From NCBI GenBank assembly GCA_025618425.1, contig CM046846.1, positions 26,783,499-26,847,498 on the forward strand: a stretch of DNA of 64,000 nt, read 5' to 3'. Shown piece by piece: positions 24,140-36,688 of this stretch (the stretch's first letter is position 1; every line of letters starts with the position of its first letter). Source of the stretch: Heliocidaris tuberculata (taxonomy: Eukaryota; Echinodermata; Echinoidea; Camarodonta; Echinometridae). A program made the translations under genes and the position numbers. The notes below the pieces were generated by a model. The model was given only the letters and a program-made list of their open reading frames with translations. It was not told where the DNA came from and did not search any database.

Positions 24140-25435
24140 ATTAATTTCTGTTCGTTCAATAATCTTGAAACTTCAAATAGTGAATTAAAAAAATGCCAAA
24201 TCAACAAGAAAGCAAGCAAACTATTATTTTTTCAAGACATACGATTTTTTTTTTATCCGAAAGTCGAAACTCCACTTCTTCCAGTGGCGTAGCGTTTGAT
24301 TTTTCAGTCGGGGAAAGAGTTGTGGCATCTTCTTGACAAAATACTTATTGCCCCATCCCTTTCTTTTCTCCTCTTTTCTTTTTAACAATCCAACGGTGCA
24401 TTTGAATCTATCCCAGACGCTTGAACAAAACAATATCAGAAAGATTCTGGTAACTACCATCGTTCATGTGTTTACAAGATAAAGAAACGAACTTCGGTAA
24501 AAGTACCGAAATAAGACACAAAATATAATTTTTGAGAGCGGTATGTCACTAGGTGTCTGTGTTGTAGGTTATATTGATATCCAAATAACATTATTAATGG
24601 ATATTTCATCATAGCCAAAGGTGAAGTTATAGTTAAAGGTTTAATTATAGTAATAGATACTAAGTAGGTGTGACCGTGCTTTTAAACGTATTCCGGTAAA
24701 TTTTGCTGGAGAAGGCAACATGGCAACTTGAAGAAAATCAGGGAAAGGTTTATATGGCGAACCGGACAATTGCATAAAGTATATACTAGTATCTTGATAT
24801 CGTTATACAGATAACTGAGAATTCGCTCGCTTCTTTTTATCTGAAGTCGTAAACAGGTTGAGAGAATGTTCGATAAGTGCTTGACTTTATCTCTCTTAAA
24901 TTAGATTTGCCTTCTGACTCAAGCCTTGTCCATCTGTTCATGGCATTAGGAAAATGAATTGTCATATACATGGATAACATTTCAGGTTGCCAGGGGCGCC
25001 ACTAGGACACTTTTATTTGGGGGCGGGAGTTTCGTTCAATCTCTACAGAATAATGATATTTGCTAAAAGGCAACAAGACAAAAAAACTTCTCGGATTGTT
25101 GAATAAGTTCGTTAGGATGGTTTAGACCATTAGGAATAGTTCTATGACACATCCAAAGGTATTTACCTATGACAGATTCAATGCCTTTCCTTCAGACACC
25201 TTCCTAAAAAGGGGAAAGAAAAGTCAGCCTTCTCGGAATGTACAATACGTCTACAAGGGTACCCCCCAAAAAAGACAAAAAGTTATATAAATTTCAGATT
25301 TTTCGTTGTTTTATGATGAATATCTACTTCGCGCCGTCAGTATGTAAACATACATTCTCCGATTCTGATTATTATAGCCAAAATTAACGAATTACATTTC
25401 TACGAAGGGTGAAGTAGACTACGAGATATTTTAAA
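24140..25435. other. no gene seen
   Basis: AT-rich intergenic DNA; no repeat or gene that I can support. Confidence 0.4.
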
Positions 25436-25437
25436 AA

Positions 25438-25620
25438 CACGATAAAAACTACTTTCGAAAAATAAACTCAAGACAATTTCAATAGCCCTGTCTATCACCT
25501 TTAGAAATGTGCGAACATTACAATGGCGTATTACGTAACCCGAACAAGATTTCTATGGGCAGTACAATAGGCCTTTGAAATTGCCTTTGAGTTTATTTTT
25601 CGAAAGTAGTTTTTATCATG
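25438..25620. mobile_element. MITE-like element with ~45-bp terminal inverted repeats
   Basis: The left end gataaaaactactttcgaaa aataaactcaa is matched by the right end ttgagtttatttttcgaaag tagtttttatc. Flanking AT-rich sequence makes the target duplication ambiguous. 183 bp, non-coding. Confidence 0.8.
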
Positions 25621-26320
25621 TTTAAAGTAAAAAATTTACTGAAAAGAAGAGAATGTAATAAGATCACAGTCATATAAGGAAATACAAAAACAGACGTAAA
25701 ACAGAAAAAGAAAAGAAGAAAGAAAAAGGTAGAATGAGAGATAGCAATCCAGACAATAACGAGACCCTCCTCCCTTCCCACCCCTTTTTCTCCCCCCCCC
25801 CCTTCTCTGTTTTCTCCATTTTTTATTTTTTATTTTTTAAATCTGTCTATTCTCAGTACATTCATTTCTTTTTATATGTTTCTTTCTTCCCTTTTTCCCT
25901 ACTTCCCCCTTTTTTCCTTCCCCATTGACTTGCTGAAAGGCGATGATATTCCCCAAGTAAACGATACCGGACCCTAATGTATAGAGAGCCCCCTTCCTCT
26001 GAAACCACCCATCATGTCCCGATGCATGCCACATTACTATCTGACTGGCAGATGCTACAGAGCATAATCCCCATAATACACGTGCAAGATGTGCCTGTAA
26101 TATGATTGTAGCCATATCAACGTAATATTTACAATTTTCATTTCGCAACGTGTCTATATGATATCAAAGGAAGGGAAACAGAGAAAGGTGAAAACGAGGT
26201 CGCACTTATACTGTGTCGGAGATATCCAGACAAACAAATTTTAGACAGGTTGCAAGTGGCGTAGTATTAATAAAATGTATTGCATTCTACAGCCGAAGTA
26301 CAGTATTGAGAACGAGAATG
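25621..26320. other. no gene seen; T/C-rich patch
   Basis: Contains C-run and T-rich low complexity (25790-25920). Open frames across it are compositional. Confidence 0.4.
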
Positions 26321-26325
26321 ATACT

Positions 26326-26696
26326 AAACCCTTTCAAGGCAATTGACCGCATTTTGTGGTTTGGCTAAATAACTTTTGATTCAGAGCTCTAAGAAATATA
26401 CCAGATGCATGAGTAGAAAGAGCAAAAATGTCCATATTTCGTTTGATGTCAGGAATTTTAAAAGCGAGAATAAGCTTTGCAATCCTTAAATTGGCAACAT
26501 ATTCATTGTTTTTTCACCAAACTTGGCAATTTTTCCAACTTTTGGACAAAAATTCCTAACCATGCATATTGTTCTCAAAGACATTACACCTCATTAGAAC
26601 CACGTAGCACTAAAAGAAAAATATCACTGTTGCCAAATTGAAGAACGAAATATGATCAATTTAGCCCTTGAATAATTCCTGTACTGAAAGGGTTAA
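26326..26696. repeat. interspersed repeat bounded by 'aaccctttcaag ... gaaagggttaa', copy 1
   Basis: Ends are short inverted repeats (aaaccctttcaagg / ctgaaagggtta). Inside, attttgtggtttggct and ttttgattcagagctctaag recur almost unchanged at 63761-64000, so this is a dispersed family about 370 bp long. Confidence 0.75.
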
Positions 26697-26712
26697 GTCC
26701 GTTGGACACGAT

Positions 26713-26903
26713 GCGTCATTTTGCCTGACGTAGGACTGCGTCAGGGACTGATGCGACCTGTGACGTGCCTTGTGAGAATGATATTATATCTAACAAAAAA
26801 GTGAATGAAGATTGAAAATTGCAAATATTTCGTTGAATTACTGGCGTATTAATTTCCTTCAAGGGCTTTATTAGAGTAGATAATAATGCAGTCATAATGA
26901 CGC
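26713..26903. repeat. diverged dispersed repeat with 'gcgtcat/atgacgc' ends, copy 1
   Basis: Begins gcgtcattttgcctgacgta and ends gtcataatgacgc. It aligns in order with 28823-29015: ctgacgtaggactgcgtca / gtgacgtaggaccgcgtca, gtgaatgaagat / gtgaatgcaagat, ttgaattactgg / ttggaattactg, then a shared end. Same orientation, 2.1 kb apart. Confidence 0.65.
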
Positions 26904-27530
26904 CTTGTGTATAATGGGCATAAGAGCTTAATATTGAAAATGCATGATTAAATAACGGTTATAGATATCGACGAATCTCTCGGAAGCACGCATAAACATA
27001 GGAGGCGGATAGGGGGGGGGGGTGGGCTGCAGGCCCCCGTGACTTTCGCAATCACCAATATCTGGGCAGCCGCCTTCTCATACATCATAGTCGGGCAACG
27101 AGGTGGTCACTCTTTAATTTTTACATCGTATCTAGTACATTTTGTTTACGAAAATACATTTTAATTAAAAGAAAATGTCAACTTTTTTGCTCGCTCGATT
27201 GCAAATCATGAAAACGGCAAAGTTAACATTTACACAAGGGACGTCTGCCCCTTGCAAGTGTGCCCGTACGCCGATGGATTCACGTATCAGACTGTCCGGT
27301 TAATGAACCTTCCGTTTTCAGAATGAGCCTCATGGTACATTTAAAGGAAATTTGTGTGTTCCGGGATTGCGAACGTCATAGTCTATAAAATTACAAACAT
27401 TCAAAAAGGTATACGAGTATAACCCCAAATTGCCTCGCTTTCATATATTATTGGTTTGATTCCTTGGAAAAGAGAAACGGAACTACAGATCAGGAACGTA
27501 CAGCTTTAAATCAAAGAAAGAAATAATGAA
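26904..27530. other. no gene seen
   Basis: Contains a G-run at 27013-27021; otherwise AT-rich without supported features. Confidence 0.4.
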
Positions 27531-27532
27531 GA

Positions 27533-27647
27533 TTTTCGTCTGGCGCACATCAGAGTAAAACGTAAGATTGAACACGAAGCCGAAATCAAATAATACAAAC
27601 TGATTTCAGTGAATTTTTGCGTTACTCTGATGAGCGCAAGACGAAAA
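27533..27647. mobile_element. 115-bp MITE-like foldback
   Basis: Left end ttttcgtctggcgcacatca gagtaa matches right end ttactctgatgagcgcaaga cgaaaa as an imperfect ~28-bp inverted repeat. Confidence 0.75.
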
Positions 27648-27762
27648 GAGTTCAATACGACTTTATTTTAAGCTATTCTTTCATTTTTGTAATCATCTCT
27701 TGAGATATTAAATAACGAGACACAAACTAGGAGATTATTGACGTACTTCTACAAAGAAAATT

Positions 27763-27763
<1 letters not shown>

Positions 27764-27804
<41 letters not shown>

Positions 27805-28175
27805 GGAGAGAGAGAGAGGGGATAGACTAATGGAAAAAAGAGAAACCATGAACTCTAAGCCATATACACTTGTGTGAGGTGCGACAGGGAGACTGAAACC
27901 AAACAGGCAAAGGAGAAAAGAGAGAGGGGGAGGAGTGGAAAGGGAGAGAGAGAGAGGGGGGGGGGGCGGAGTCGAGAGAGAGAGAAAAGGGAAAGGAAAA
28001 GGAAAGAAAGAGGAAAGAGATAAAGAGAGAGGGGGGGGGGTAAAGAGAGAAAAGAAGAGGGTAAGGGGAGAGAATAGTGGTTGATGCAAGAGAAGAAAGA
28101 GACAAAGGGAGATAGAAAGAAAGAGTAATGGCAAGACATAGAGAGAGAGCGAGAGAGAGAGAGAGAGAGAGCATT
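27764..28175. repeat. purine (GA)-rich tract
   Basis: About 410 bp of A/G-rich DNA with (GA)n at both ends (27765-27800, 28140-28172) and G-runs at 27956-27966 and 28031-28040. Ser/Leu/Pro frames on the other strand are artefacts. Confidence 0.9.
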
Positions 28176-28641
28176 AGACGGTAAGATGAAGAGGATGAAG
28201 TGGATAGCGGGAATTTTCAAAGGCTGCTTTTCTAGGAGAACTTTCGAGGGAAGAGACCTCGAAATCCTGAAGAGTGCGATGGTAGGAGTTATGTTTCAAC
28301 TTTCAAGGTGAACCACCAACAATCGCGCATCAATAATACAAAAAAATCCCACATAATCGTTCGTAAGCCGAACCTCTCAATAATATTGACCATATTATAA
28401 ATCACATTAAGGTGACCTAGAATAATACAGAAATAGTATTATAAGTAGAGAAGAATGGTATCAATATCATATTTCATATTTCAATATCATATATCTTCTT
28501 GGAAACAGACAGAGAAATCTCGAAAATAGAAAAGTACAAGAGACATAAAGGGCAGGCCGGTCATTACCGCAGATCACTCATAATGCAATCTATAAAATCG
28601 GTCTATGTAGAAAATATATTGGATCCGAGAAAATCAGTGCT

Positions 28642-28787
28642 GGGCCCTCTTGCATAAAAAGTTGCCTTTAATCGCAACTCAAAAAATTAAACGCAAGTCC
28701 CAAATACTTGATCATGATTGGATGAAAATCAAGTTGCGTTTAATTTTTGAGTTGCGTTTAATCGCAACTTTTTATGCAAGAGGGCCC
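28642..28787. mobile_element. 146-bp foldback with perfect 24-bp terminal inverted repeats
   Basis: The left end gggccctcttgcataaaaag ttgc is the exact complement of the right end gcaactttttatgcaagagg gccc. The inversion continues imperfectly inward (taatcgcaactcaaaaaatt aaacgcaa). It interrupts sequence resembling the MITE at 1111 (tggatccgagaaaatcagtgct), so it is probably a later insertion. Confidence 0.85.
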
Positions 28788-28822
28788 TGGAGTTTCAATG
28801 GCGATATGTCCTTGTGACAAGA

Positions 28823-29015
28823 AGGTCATTCTGGTGACGTAGGACCGCGTCATCGACTAAAGGGGTCTGTGATGCGCCATGACTTGCGACAGAAACATCG
28901 TACAAACAGTGAATGCAAGATGAACAGTGTAAACATTGCTTGGAATTACTGCCTCGTGAACTAATTGCCTCGACAGGCTTGATTAGCACAGGTAATAGCG
29001 CAATCGAATTGACGC
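28823..29015. repeat. diverged dispersed repeat, copy 2
   Basis: Aligns in the same order and orientation with 26713-26903; the shared words are gtagga(c/t)(t/c)gcgtca, gtgaatg, gaattactg and a final tgacgc. Confidence 0.6.
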
Positions 29016-29030
29016 ATCGGGCGCAGCGGG

Positions 29031-29168
29031 GGGCGTTTCATCAAGACAGTGTCTTGCCAATAATTTTACCGACAAATTTGCTCTCAGCCAATTAGATGCA
29101 AGGATTTCAGTAGCTTATAACAGTTATTGCAACTTGTTATTGATGACAAGTTTTATGAAACAGGGCCC
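29031..29168. mobile_element. foldback MITE, second copy of the 21987 family
   Basis: Starts gggcgtttcatcaagacagt and ends gatgacaagttttatgaaac agggccc. The centre ccgacaaatttgctctcagc is identical to the 21987 element. Confidence 0.8.
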
Positions 29169-29169
29169 A

Positions 29170-29902
29170 GGTAATAGCAGTCTAAAGTCCTCCAACGTTC
29201 ACATTATTTCATATAATCCATATTGCACACGTTGCATCTCGTTTTTTCTTCACTTCGACCAAAATATCAACAGGTGAGTCATGATCCATTAAGAATAAAA
29301 GAACAACATACCAACGACAACAACAGCATGAAAACAGCGGAGGATCTAAAAAGTGAACGCAGCGGAAAACGGCGAAAATTTAACTTTTGACTCCTTTTCC
29401 CAAATAAAAAACCGGAAACCCCCTACTAGGGAGGTTCACGATCTCCCCTCGCGATCATTTGACCTCGATTGACCTTTGTAATCAGGGGTTGATGTATACC
29501 CTGGATGACGCACCCTGGGCTTGGATACGTCATCATCACGGAGATATACACTTTGAACGCTTCTTCTTTATTTCTATCTACTTCTTCCTTCCTTCAATGG
29601 ATTTCGATGTATCTCTGCACTTTCTATTTAGGCCTATTTGTTGGGAGCTGGGAGTGATCCTTTACCTATAGTGAGAAAGATATTTGTATAGGTAGTGGGG
29701 CACTTGTCCCATCCGACCCCCCCCCCCCCCCCCCACATACACACAATCACTGAATGATGAAAATGGGAAAAGAGCGACACAAAGAAAGAGAGGAAGACAG
29801 AAAAACCAAGGAGGTACTAGGCAAGTACCTCCTTGGAAAAACAGACCGAGAAGGGGACAAAATGTGAAATATAGATAGAAACAGACAACAAACGGGGACA
29901 CT

Positions 29903-29944
<42 letters not shown>

Positions 29945-31863
29945 GGGGGGGGGTAAAGAAAGGGAGGGGGTCAGTGCGCGTCAGTGGGGCAATGGAGTTT
30001 ATAGGGGCACTGGTCTTAACACGTAGATTGATTGTGAGGGAGCAATGCGACCGAGCAGAGGAGGGTTTGGGAGAGGGATGAATATAATATTCTTTTCAGC
30101 TTCCCTCCCCCCCCCCCCCGTCCTTTTCTCCCTCTTTCAATCTCTTCACCTTCTCCATTTTTTACCATTCGCTTTGGGAGGGGGGCACGTGCCTACCGTG
30201 TAGCTAAGCCACTGGGGAGGGTGACGAGAGAAAAGGAGAAGGCCAAGTCTGGGGAAGCGGAAAAGAAAGTAGCTCAATGCGATGACATTATCATATGTCG
30301 TGTCCCAGGTCGCTTTTAAGGACACCGGGTGATTTTCATATCCGACGTTAGGGCAGTCCCGCTAAGGATCAAAGCGGGACTAGGAAAGACCATACTGAGA
30401 CGGTGAAAGAAGAGAAAAGACAAAAGTCAAATAGTCTCAACAGAGCAACCATTGTTACCGAGACCAGGGATAACAGCAAGATACTGCCAGCTCGTTAGGC
30501 CGGTTAATCATAATTTTGAGGGAAGGAAAAACAAGGATTATGATTTTTTTTTTCTTCTCAGGACTTTCTAAGCGCTTAAAGGGCAAACACAGCACTTTTC
30601 CATCTCTTACCCATAAATTATTGTCATTCACTTTATGTTTTATTGTGTTAATTTTGATATGTTATATCTGTTATGTTGTTAACAATTTTGTTAAAGTTTC
30701 AGGAAAATATTTACATGAACAGCCTGATTAAACTTTGCCTTAATGTAAAGGGCCATTAGTAAACCTGAAAGGAGCACTTCAAGGCGCCTTAGGTCGGGGG
30801 AGGGGGCGTCCCCAACGATTAGGAAATTAAATGTGCATCTTATGCAACACTTTTTGTGACTAATGTGTCCCCTACCCCTCCCCTAACACTAGGACTATGC
30901 CAGTTATAAGTGGGAATGCATTTTGACATTCATGTATATAAAGAAAAAAATGGAAAACACAAAGGCTAACCGCTCCAACCCCCAAAAAGCAACAACAACA
31001 AACAAAAATAAAGAAAAGGGAAAGGGCGGAGATAGGTGATAGGGAGATGATGAGGAGGAATAAACACGAGAAGTTGGAAAAAGAAGAGAGTGATGAAGAA
31101 AAATGGAGAGAAATCAGAAGAGGGTAAGAAAATGACAACGAAGAAGAAAAGAAGTGCAGGAAAATTTTTTAAAAGGGGAAATTCGGTTCATCGTACAACT
31201 AACTACTAAATTACACCTTCGCCAAGGTGTACAAGCAGATACTACCTGAACTATACCAAATTTCCTGTATGTTAATGATATTAGGCGACCCGTAATGCTG
31301 TTTAGGGAGGCTTTAGGGTAAATATCGACAGCTAGCCACCCAAAAAGTTTTTAAGACGAAAGAAATACATTTATATTTTCTTGAAGAACCAATCCCTCAT
31401 CGTCATCAGAGTCGATAAACTGTGATGTTGATATATCTTGAGGGTATTTCAGTAAGGTGTGCAAACTCGATTCCGGTGGATGATGAAAGAATGGGTAGCT
31501 GTATGAGTAACCTGGAGGTTTACTTTGTTTGTCGGGACGAAACTAGTCAATGGTTGTCAGGGCAGTGACCCCCATCCTGTATATACCCGTGTTACATGAT
31601 CAGGGGGTAGTCATTTTCTATAGAAACGAACATGCAACATAAGAATTTGGAATGTACACATGCACGGCTGCCCGAATAATTATTGGTAATTTCAAAATTT
31701 TCGAAAAGGGGGGGGGGGGGCGGAAACCCGCCTCTTATGCATGTAATTCATATGATGTAAAAAGAAACTGAAATAAGCAGCATATTACTTTTCAAAAGTG
31801 GGGTTGGGAATTGATTTTTTTTTTTTTTAATGAAAGTGGCTATAACTGACATGACGCATATTT

Positions 31864-31895
<32 letters not shown>

Positions 31896-32360
31896 GATAC
31901 ACCCTACCCCACTTCTCCTTCGAAAGGTTTTCTTAAAGGTCAAAAGGATCATCTCGATAATCGAGATAATCGAAATGTTTGTGTCTAACCTCGGATCTTC
32001 GAAATCAACGGTTGCGAGAGGATGATTTAGAGCCTTCCTAAATGTCACTCTGATAAAGCACGTTTGAATGTAACAGGTTAATCACGAAAATTTTAACTTT
32101 CAAATATTTGGACAGTTTAATGATGACTGCCCAATTTCACCGTAAAAATCGCACAGAATGTGAGTGAAAAAACATGAGATTTTGCAGCAAGTTCCTTTTA
32201 GCAAAATATGCGACGGAGCCAGACCAGAGAGTGGAGGGGTGTTATTTTTCAAGTTCCATATTTAATCACATGCAATTTTAAAAAAAAATATAGCCGTTGT
32301 CAGGTCGTAAGATGTGCGGTGGCCCTTATGGATAGAATACTTTAGCATCCCCCCCCCCCC
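29170..32360. other. gene desert with simple repeats
   Basis: Holds C-runs (29720-29733, 30109-30119, 32350-32362), a (GA)n block at 29906-29940, a G-run near 31708-31720 and a (TTG)n array at 31866-31897. No gene or RNA that I can support. Confidence 0.45.
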
Positions 32361-32364
32361 CCAT

Positions 32365-32757
32365 GCCCCGGCTACGCCATACACTACTGAAGACGACAGT
32401 CGTGGTATATCACATGAGTGTTAGGGATGTGTTAGCTATCTCTGTCACTCCATCACGGTGTCTTATCTTATCAATGTGACTTGCCCCTACCGCCGCTACC
32501 GCCCCTCCCGGCCACGCCACACGACAGTTGTCTTTTGTCAAATGAATGTTAGGGACATGTTATCTCTCTCTGTAAGTCCATCACGGTGTCTCGTTATCTT
32601 ATCAGTGTGACCACCGCCCCCCGCCCCCCGCCCCCCTCCCCAGGCTACGCCATACGACAGTTGTCTTATGTCACATGAATGTTTGCGATGTGTTACCTAT
32701 CTCTCTCAGTCCATCACTGTGTCTCGTTATCTTGTCAATGCGACTCGCTTCCGATCA
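32365..32757. repeat. tandem repeat, ~130-bp unit, three copies
   Basis: Each unit has gctacgccatac/cacgccacacgacagt, then gt(c/a)a(c/a)atgaatgtta/tg, then ctctctgt-agtccatcacgg tgtctcgttatctt-tcaatgtga, then a C-rich joint. Units start near 32370, 32512 and 32642. Confidence 0.8.
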
Positions 32758-32794
32758 TGATTAGTATCACAGCGTGAGACACGGAACATCTTCC

Positions 32795-32920
32795 AGCCTC
32801 ACTATACCCCAGTCTCACTACCGAACCGACCGACCGATAACTCGGCCATTCCTGGTCATGTAATTCTTTGTTCGGTCTGATGTCGGTCTGGTAGTCGGTC
32901 TTCTCGGTGTGAGTAGGGCA
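32795..32920. repeat. imperfect inverted repeat rich in 'cggtc'
   Basis: ctcactaccgaaccgaccga on the left opposes tcggtctggtagtcggtctt ctcggtgtgag on the right. Probably a small foldback relic. Confidence 0.45.
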
Positions 32921-34945
32921 TTAGCTTGTTTCGACAACTTACTTGTGAACTTGCTAATTGCATGAGCAATGAACAAGTTTATAAAACTATGTGTATAAAA
33001 GTTTATAAAAGACTGCCCCTGACAACTTTTGACAGAACCCCCCCCCCCCTTTTAGAACTGATACTTTTTTGTTGTTGTTGTTGGTCAGAGAATTCTGGAC
33101 CCCATAAAATCTGATAAACCCCCCACCCCCATTGAGCAACTTTCGGAGGGTTGGCGAGAAGGAAAAAATGCGGATCTCCCTTTTAGAACATTACTGATAC
33201 CATTTTTCTTCTTTTTTTGCTAGTTAGATAAAAAAAAAAAGACGAATCTCTCTCCAAGCAGTTCCCCAAAGTTGACAGTCCTGCCCCCCCCCCCTTTTTT
33301 TTTAAATACAAAATCCTTGATACGCCACTGGCCAGAGCATATTTTGTCGGAGCACCAATGGTGTGGAATAGAACTGGAACGGGGTCGTCCATGCTTAACT
33401 ATTATAGTTATTAGCGATAACTATTACCTTAATATTTTCTAAAGAGTCTTTCCTCAGATTTTTATCTTCGTAGTAGTTTTAAACGTTTCCCTCATTTAAC
33501 CTTTTCCCTTCATTACCCCCTTTAATTTTATTCCCGTCAAAATCTTTCTCATCACAATTATAATCATGCTCATGTACAAAAGCAAGATTTACACACAGAA
33601 AATATGTAATACATGTATTTGCTTATAAATGTATTCATGTTTATTCCACTTTACTTAAAGAAAAAGAAATCAAATTCCTTTTTCCTTTTATTGCACAACA
33701 TAATATAAAGTCGGTTTATACTAATAAGTGGGAGACTGATATCATTCTTTAATTGACCATAGATGTTACATTTTCTTTCTTTTTTTAAGACGATTTTGCT
33801 CAGAGTATTCATAAAATGATGAAGATCATCCAGGTACATTATATTCTGTTTCTCTTAACATTACAACATTCGTATATGCAGATATGATTTTTGGGACCTT
33901 ACCCAAAATGTGCACGGCATTTCATCTACATGTACATTACTTGTTTACACCAAAGCGACTGCCAGGAATGAAATCAAATCAAATCAAATCACAAAAACAA
34001 ACACTATAAAATCCTTGATAAATCATTATAATAAATAATAGTGCCCGGACCATGAAAGCACAAAAAGGCTTGTCTAAAATGAATGCTCCCCAGAAGGAGC
34101 ACTGCACGAGTGCAATAGCAATGTAATCCAATGATCGTGTAATAATAGGTAATTACATAGGAAAACTATTATCTTTTTTATTATTTCATATATTATGAAA
34201 AGAAAAAGCATTCAACCGAAACTAATAATTAGATTAGCATTTAAGGTAAATTTGGGTCATGAGGGGGCCACTGCCTCCAACTTGTGAGGGTAAAATTGTT
34301 TTGATCTCAAAACAAAAAGCTACACGCACAAGCAAGACACATAAATGCCACTTTGTGACACTGATCAAAAATATCAATTATCTTTCAGCAAAATTCTGAC
34401 ATTAAGTACCTGCCTGCGACATATATGTCAGACAAAATATTTCGAAGCATTCCATGCTAAACATTACTACATGTTAATGGTCCATGTCAAACTATATGCT
34501 CCAAATCATACAACATGATTATGCTGACAATATTACTGCTATAAATCTTCTCTAAAGAGAGGGCAGCATTCCACTTATCAAACAGGTTCTTCATATACTG
34601 TACTCTGCCATGTAAAGGTAGATCTCACCATTTTTAACAGGGGACAAATAACATGACTGTTTAGATATGTTCATTATTTTGAAGTGGGTCTGTTTGACAA
34701 TTTCCTGTCTAGCTTACAAGCACAACCCAATTTCCATTCATCTAAATGTTAACAGCACACATTATTTTCTTAAGCCTCAAAATAAAAAGAAAAAACTTAA
34801 TTGAGATACAAGTCAAAATTATGATTTTAGAAAAGAATTGGATGAAGTTACGATACCAAGTATTCATCACCAACTTGATGCTCTCAGAACTGATACAATC
34901 GAACAAAACATGATTAATGCATTGAGTTAATCATTGAATCGTTGA
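32921..34945. other. no gene seen
   Basis: AT-rich with C-runs (33039-33049, 33284-33295). No supported coding sequence, RNA or transposon end. Confidence 0.4.
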
Positions 34946-34964
34946 AATCTGTTTACTTTGTTTC

Positions 34965-35250
34965 AGCTTCTAAAATTGGCACGAAGAAGCTATATCAACA
35001 AAAGAAGGAATAATAAAGATAAAAGTACAAACTCTGCACCTTGGTTTACAGAAGATTGCCAAAAGTTGAGAGCACACTACTTTAATACTGCTTTATTGCT
35101 GGAATAAACCAGTTTTACTGAAGATGAAGTCTTGTCTTGGTTAACAAAATTGGAGACTAACAATGCTGCTGGAATTGATCTCATAATAACTGAGTGTCTT
35201 AAGAATAGCAGTACTTCTTTAATAAAGCTTATTACTAAGTTATAAAATTT
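34965..35250 (+). pseudogene. internally deleted LINE fragment (endonuclease-RT linker and RT start)
   Basis: A continuous frame gives KSTNSAPWFTEDCQKLRAHY, like the linker after the AP endonuclease in LINE ORF2. It stops, and the same frame resumes as FTEDEVLSWLTKLETNNAAG IDLIITECLK, the typical RT entry motif (K-x2-x-A-G-x-D). The missing part between the two blocks indicates an internal deletion. Confidence 0.75.
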
Positions 35251-35970
35251 GATATTGGATTGTGGAAAAATGGGTTAAATGAAAGGTTTAATATACACAT
35301 TGCATAGATTATAGAATATTTTTTCAAATGCCTGCAAGCGTTAGAGTTTCACCTGAAAAAGGCCGGGGAGGTACGACACAATTTAAAATCAGCGCACGGG
35401 AAAGGAGGAATAAAATCTGCAATCGGCATCCCTGCCCCAATCCCCCCCCCCCCTCGGGATGTGAAATGACCTCTATGATTTGCGTCCCATGCGTGACATA
35501 TCTGCACGGCGTGGTGATCGGCCGGACCTAGTACCTGAGCTGGCAAACGAGGATACCGGTACTCTGCAGGATCCATTTATGGTATGTTATAAGCTTTTCC
35601 TTTGTATTATTTACAGTCTAATTCCCTTACTGTTTTTTTTTATTATATAGATCTAAAGAATAGAATCTAGAATCTAGATCTAGAAGAATAAAAAATCTAA
35701 TGCATCTACTGTTATAATTATGTAGAGTGTCTGTACCTATACTACAGAGCTCCGTAGACGTAGACTTAGTCCGTGCCATGCCCATGGTCAACGAATTGGT
35801 GAACATCAGATCTGACATTAGGTTGTAACTGTCAGATCTAAGTTAGATATGAAATCAAAAGTTCTATGTGTGAGGTGAGGGTGTGGTAAAGATTTGGACA
35901 GATAGCTTGACTGCCATCGGCTGGCTGCGGGGCCAGTCTATGTCCTTCCGCTCCTTTGTTGTATATCGGG
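35251..35970. other. no gene seen
   Basis: A 67-codon frame near 35330 spans a C-run and has no domain. A nearly palindromic gaatctagaatctagatct patch is at about 35664-35684. Confidence 0.4.
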
Positions 35971-35979
35971 TAGGTGAAA

Positions 35980-36570
35980 TAACTTCAGCACCATCAGAGA
36001 CAAGAGTGAACTAGGCTTTTCAACACCATTAGATGTTGACAGTGATCCTGACTTTGCACCAGATTCAGGAGATGCAGGGCATCCTGTCACAGTGATAAGC
36101 AGGCAGGATCCACCAGCAGTAAATGAGGAACCAACAGTTATGTGCACGGACAATAAAAATGGAAGAAAATACAACAAAGGGACATATTGCCCATTCTGCC
36201 AACGATATGTGAAGAAATTTCCACAACATTTAAGGGAGTATAAGGCACATAAAGATGAGCCCCAAACTGTTCAATGGTTAGCATTAAATGACAGCAGGAT
36301 GAGAAACTAAGGCAACTTCTTTCACAATGCAGAGGTGCTAAAAACAAAAATAGGTTGCCTGATACCAGTATACTGACCCAACAGAAATGCTGTGACAAAT
36401 ATCTTCCTTGCAAAACCTGCTATGGCTTTTTCAACATAAGCAATTTGTGGAAGCATTCCTGTGTTTTTGATGAAAAAACAGCTGAACCAGCCAGGAAGCG
36501 CACGCAAAAAAAAAAAAATTGTGTCAAATCTGGCAAAATGCTATTACCCATCTTGTCAAACCCAATCTAG
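35980..36570 (+). pseudogene. zinc-finger N-terminal part of a ZF / tyrosine-recombinase-like protein, copy 1, broken
   Basis: A frame from about 35980 reads an acidic stretch (DVDSDPDFAPDSGD) and then a C2H2-like finger, YCPFCQRYVKKFPQHLREY. The frame hits TAA at 36308-36310 although homologous sequence continues in the same frame (GNFFHNAEVLKTKIG). It then shifts by one to give a second finger, YLPCKTCYGFFNISNLWKHS C, and stops at 36568. From memory, this acidic-finger-'YLPC..C..FF' order belongs to a large family of hypothetical proteins in fish and invertebrates whose C-terminus resembles tyrosine recombinases. The stop and the frameshift make this copy a likely pseudogene unless an intron removes them; I see no good splice pair around the stop. 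Confidence 0.65.
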
Positions 36571-36688
36571 ATTTGGCTCAGAAATGAAAAAACTTATCCC
36601 GTCAACAGATAAATGAACAGCTAGAAGGACAAAAAAATACAATCCTGAAGTATGATGGTACAAGCACGGGAAGGACACCTGACGGAAT

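Noticed and set aside
27727..28220. Three overlapping Ser/Leu/Pro frames on the minus strand
   Set aside because: All three frames are open at once because of the (GA)n tract.
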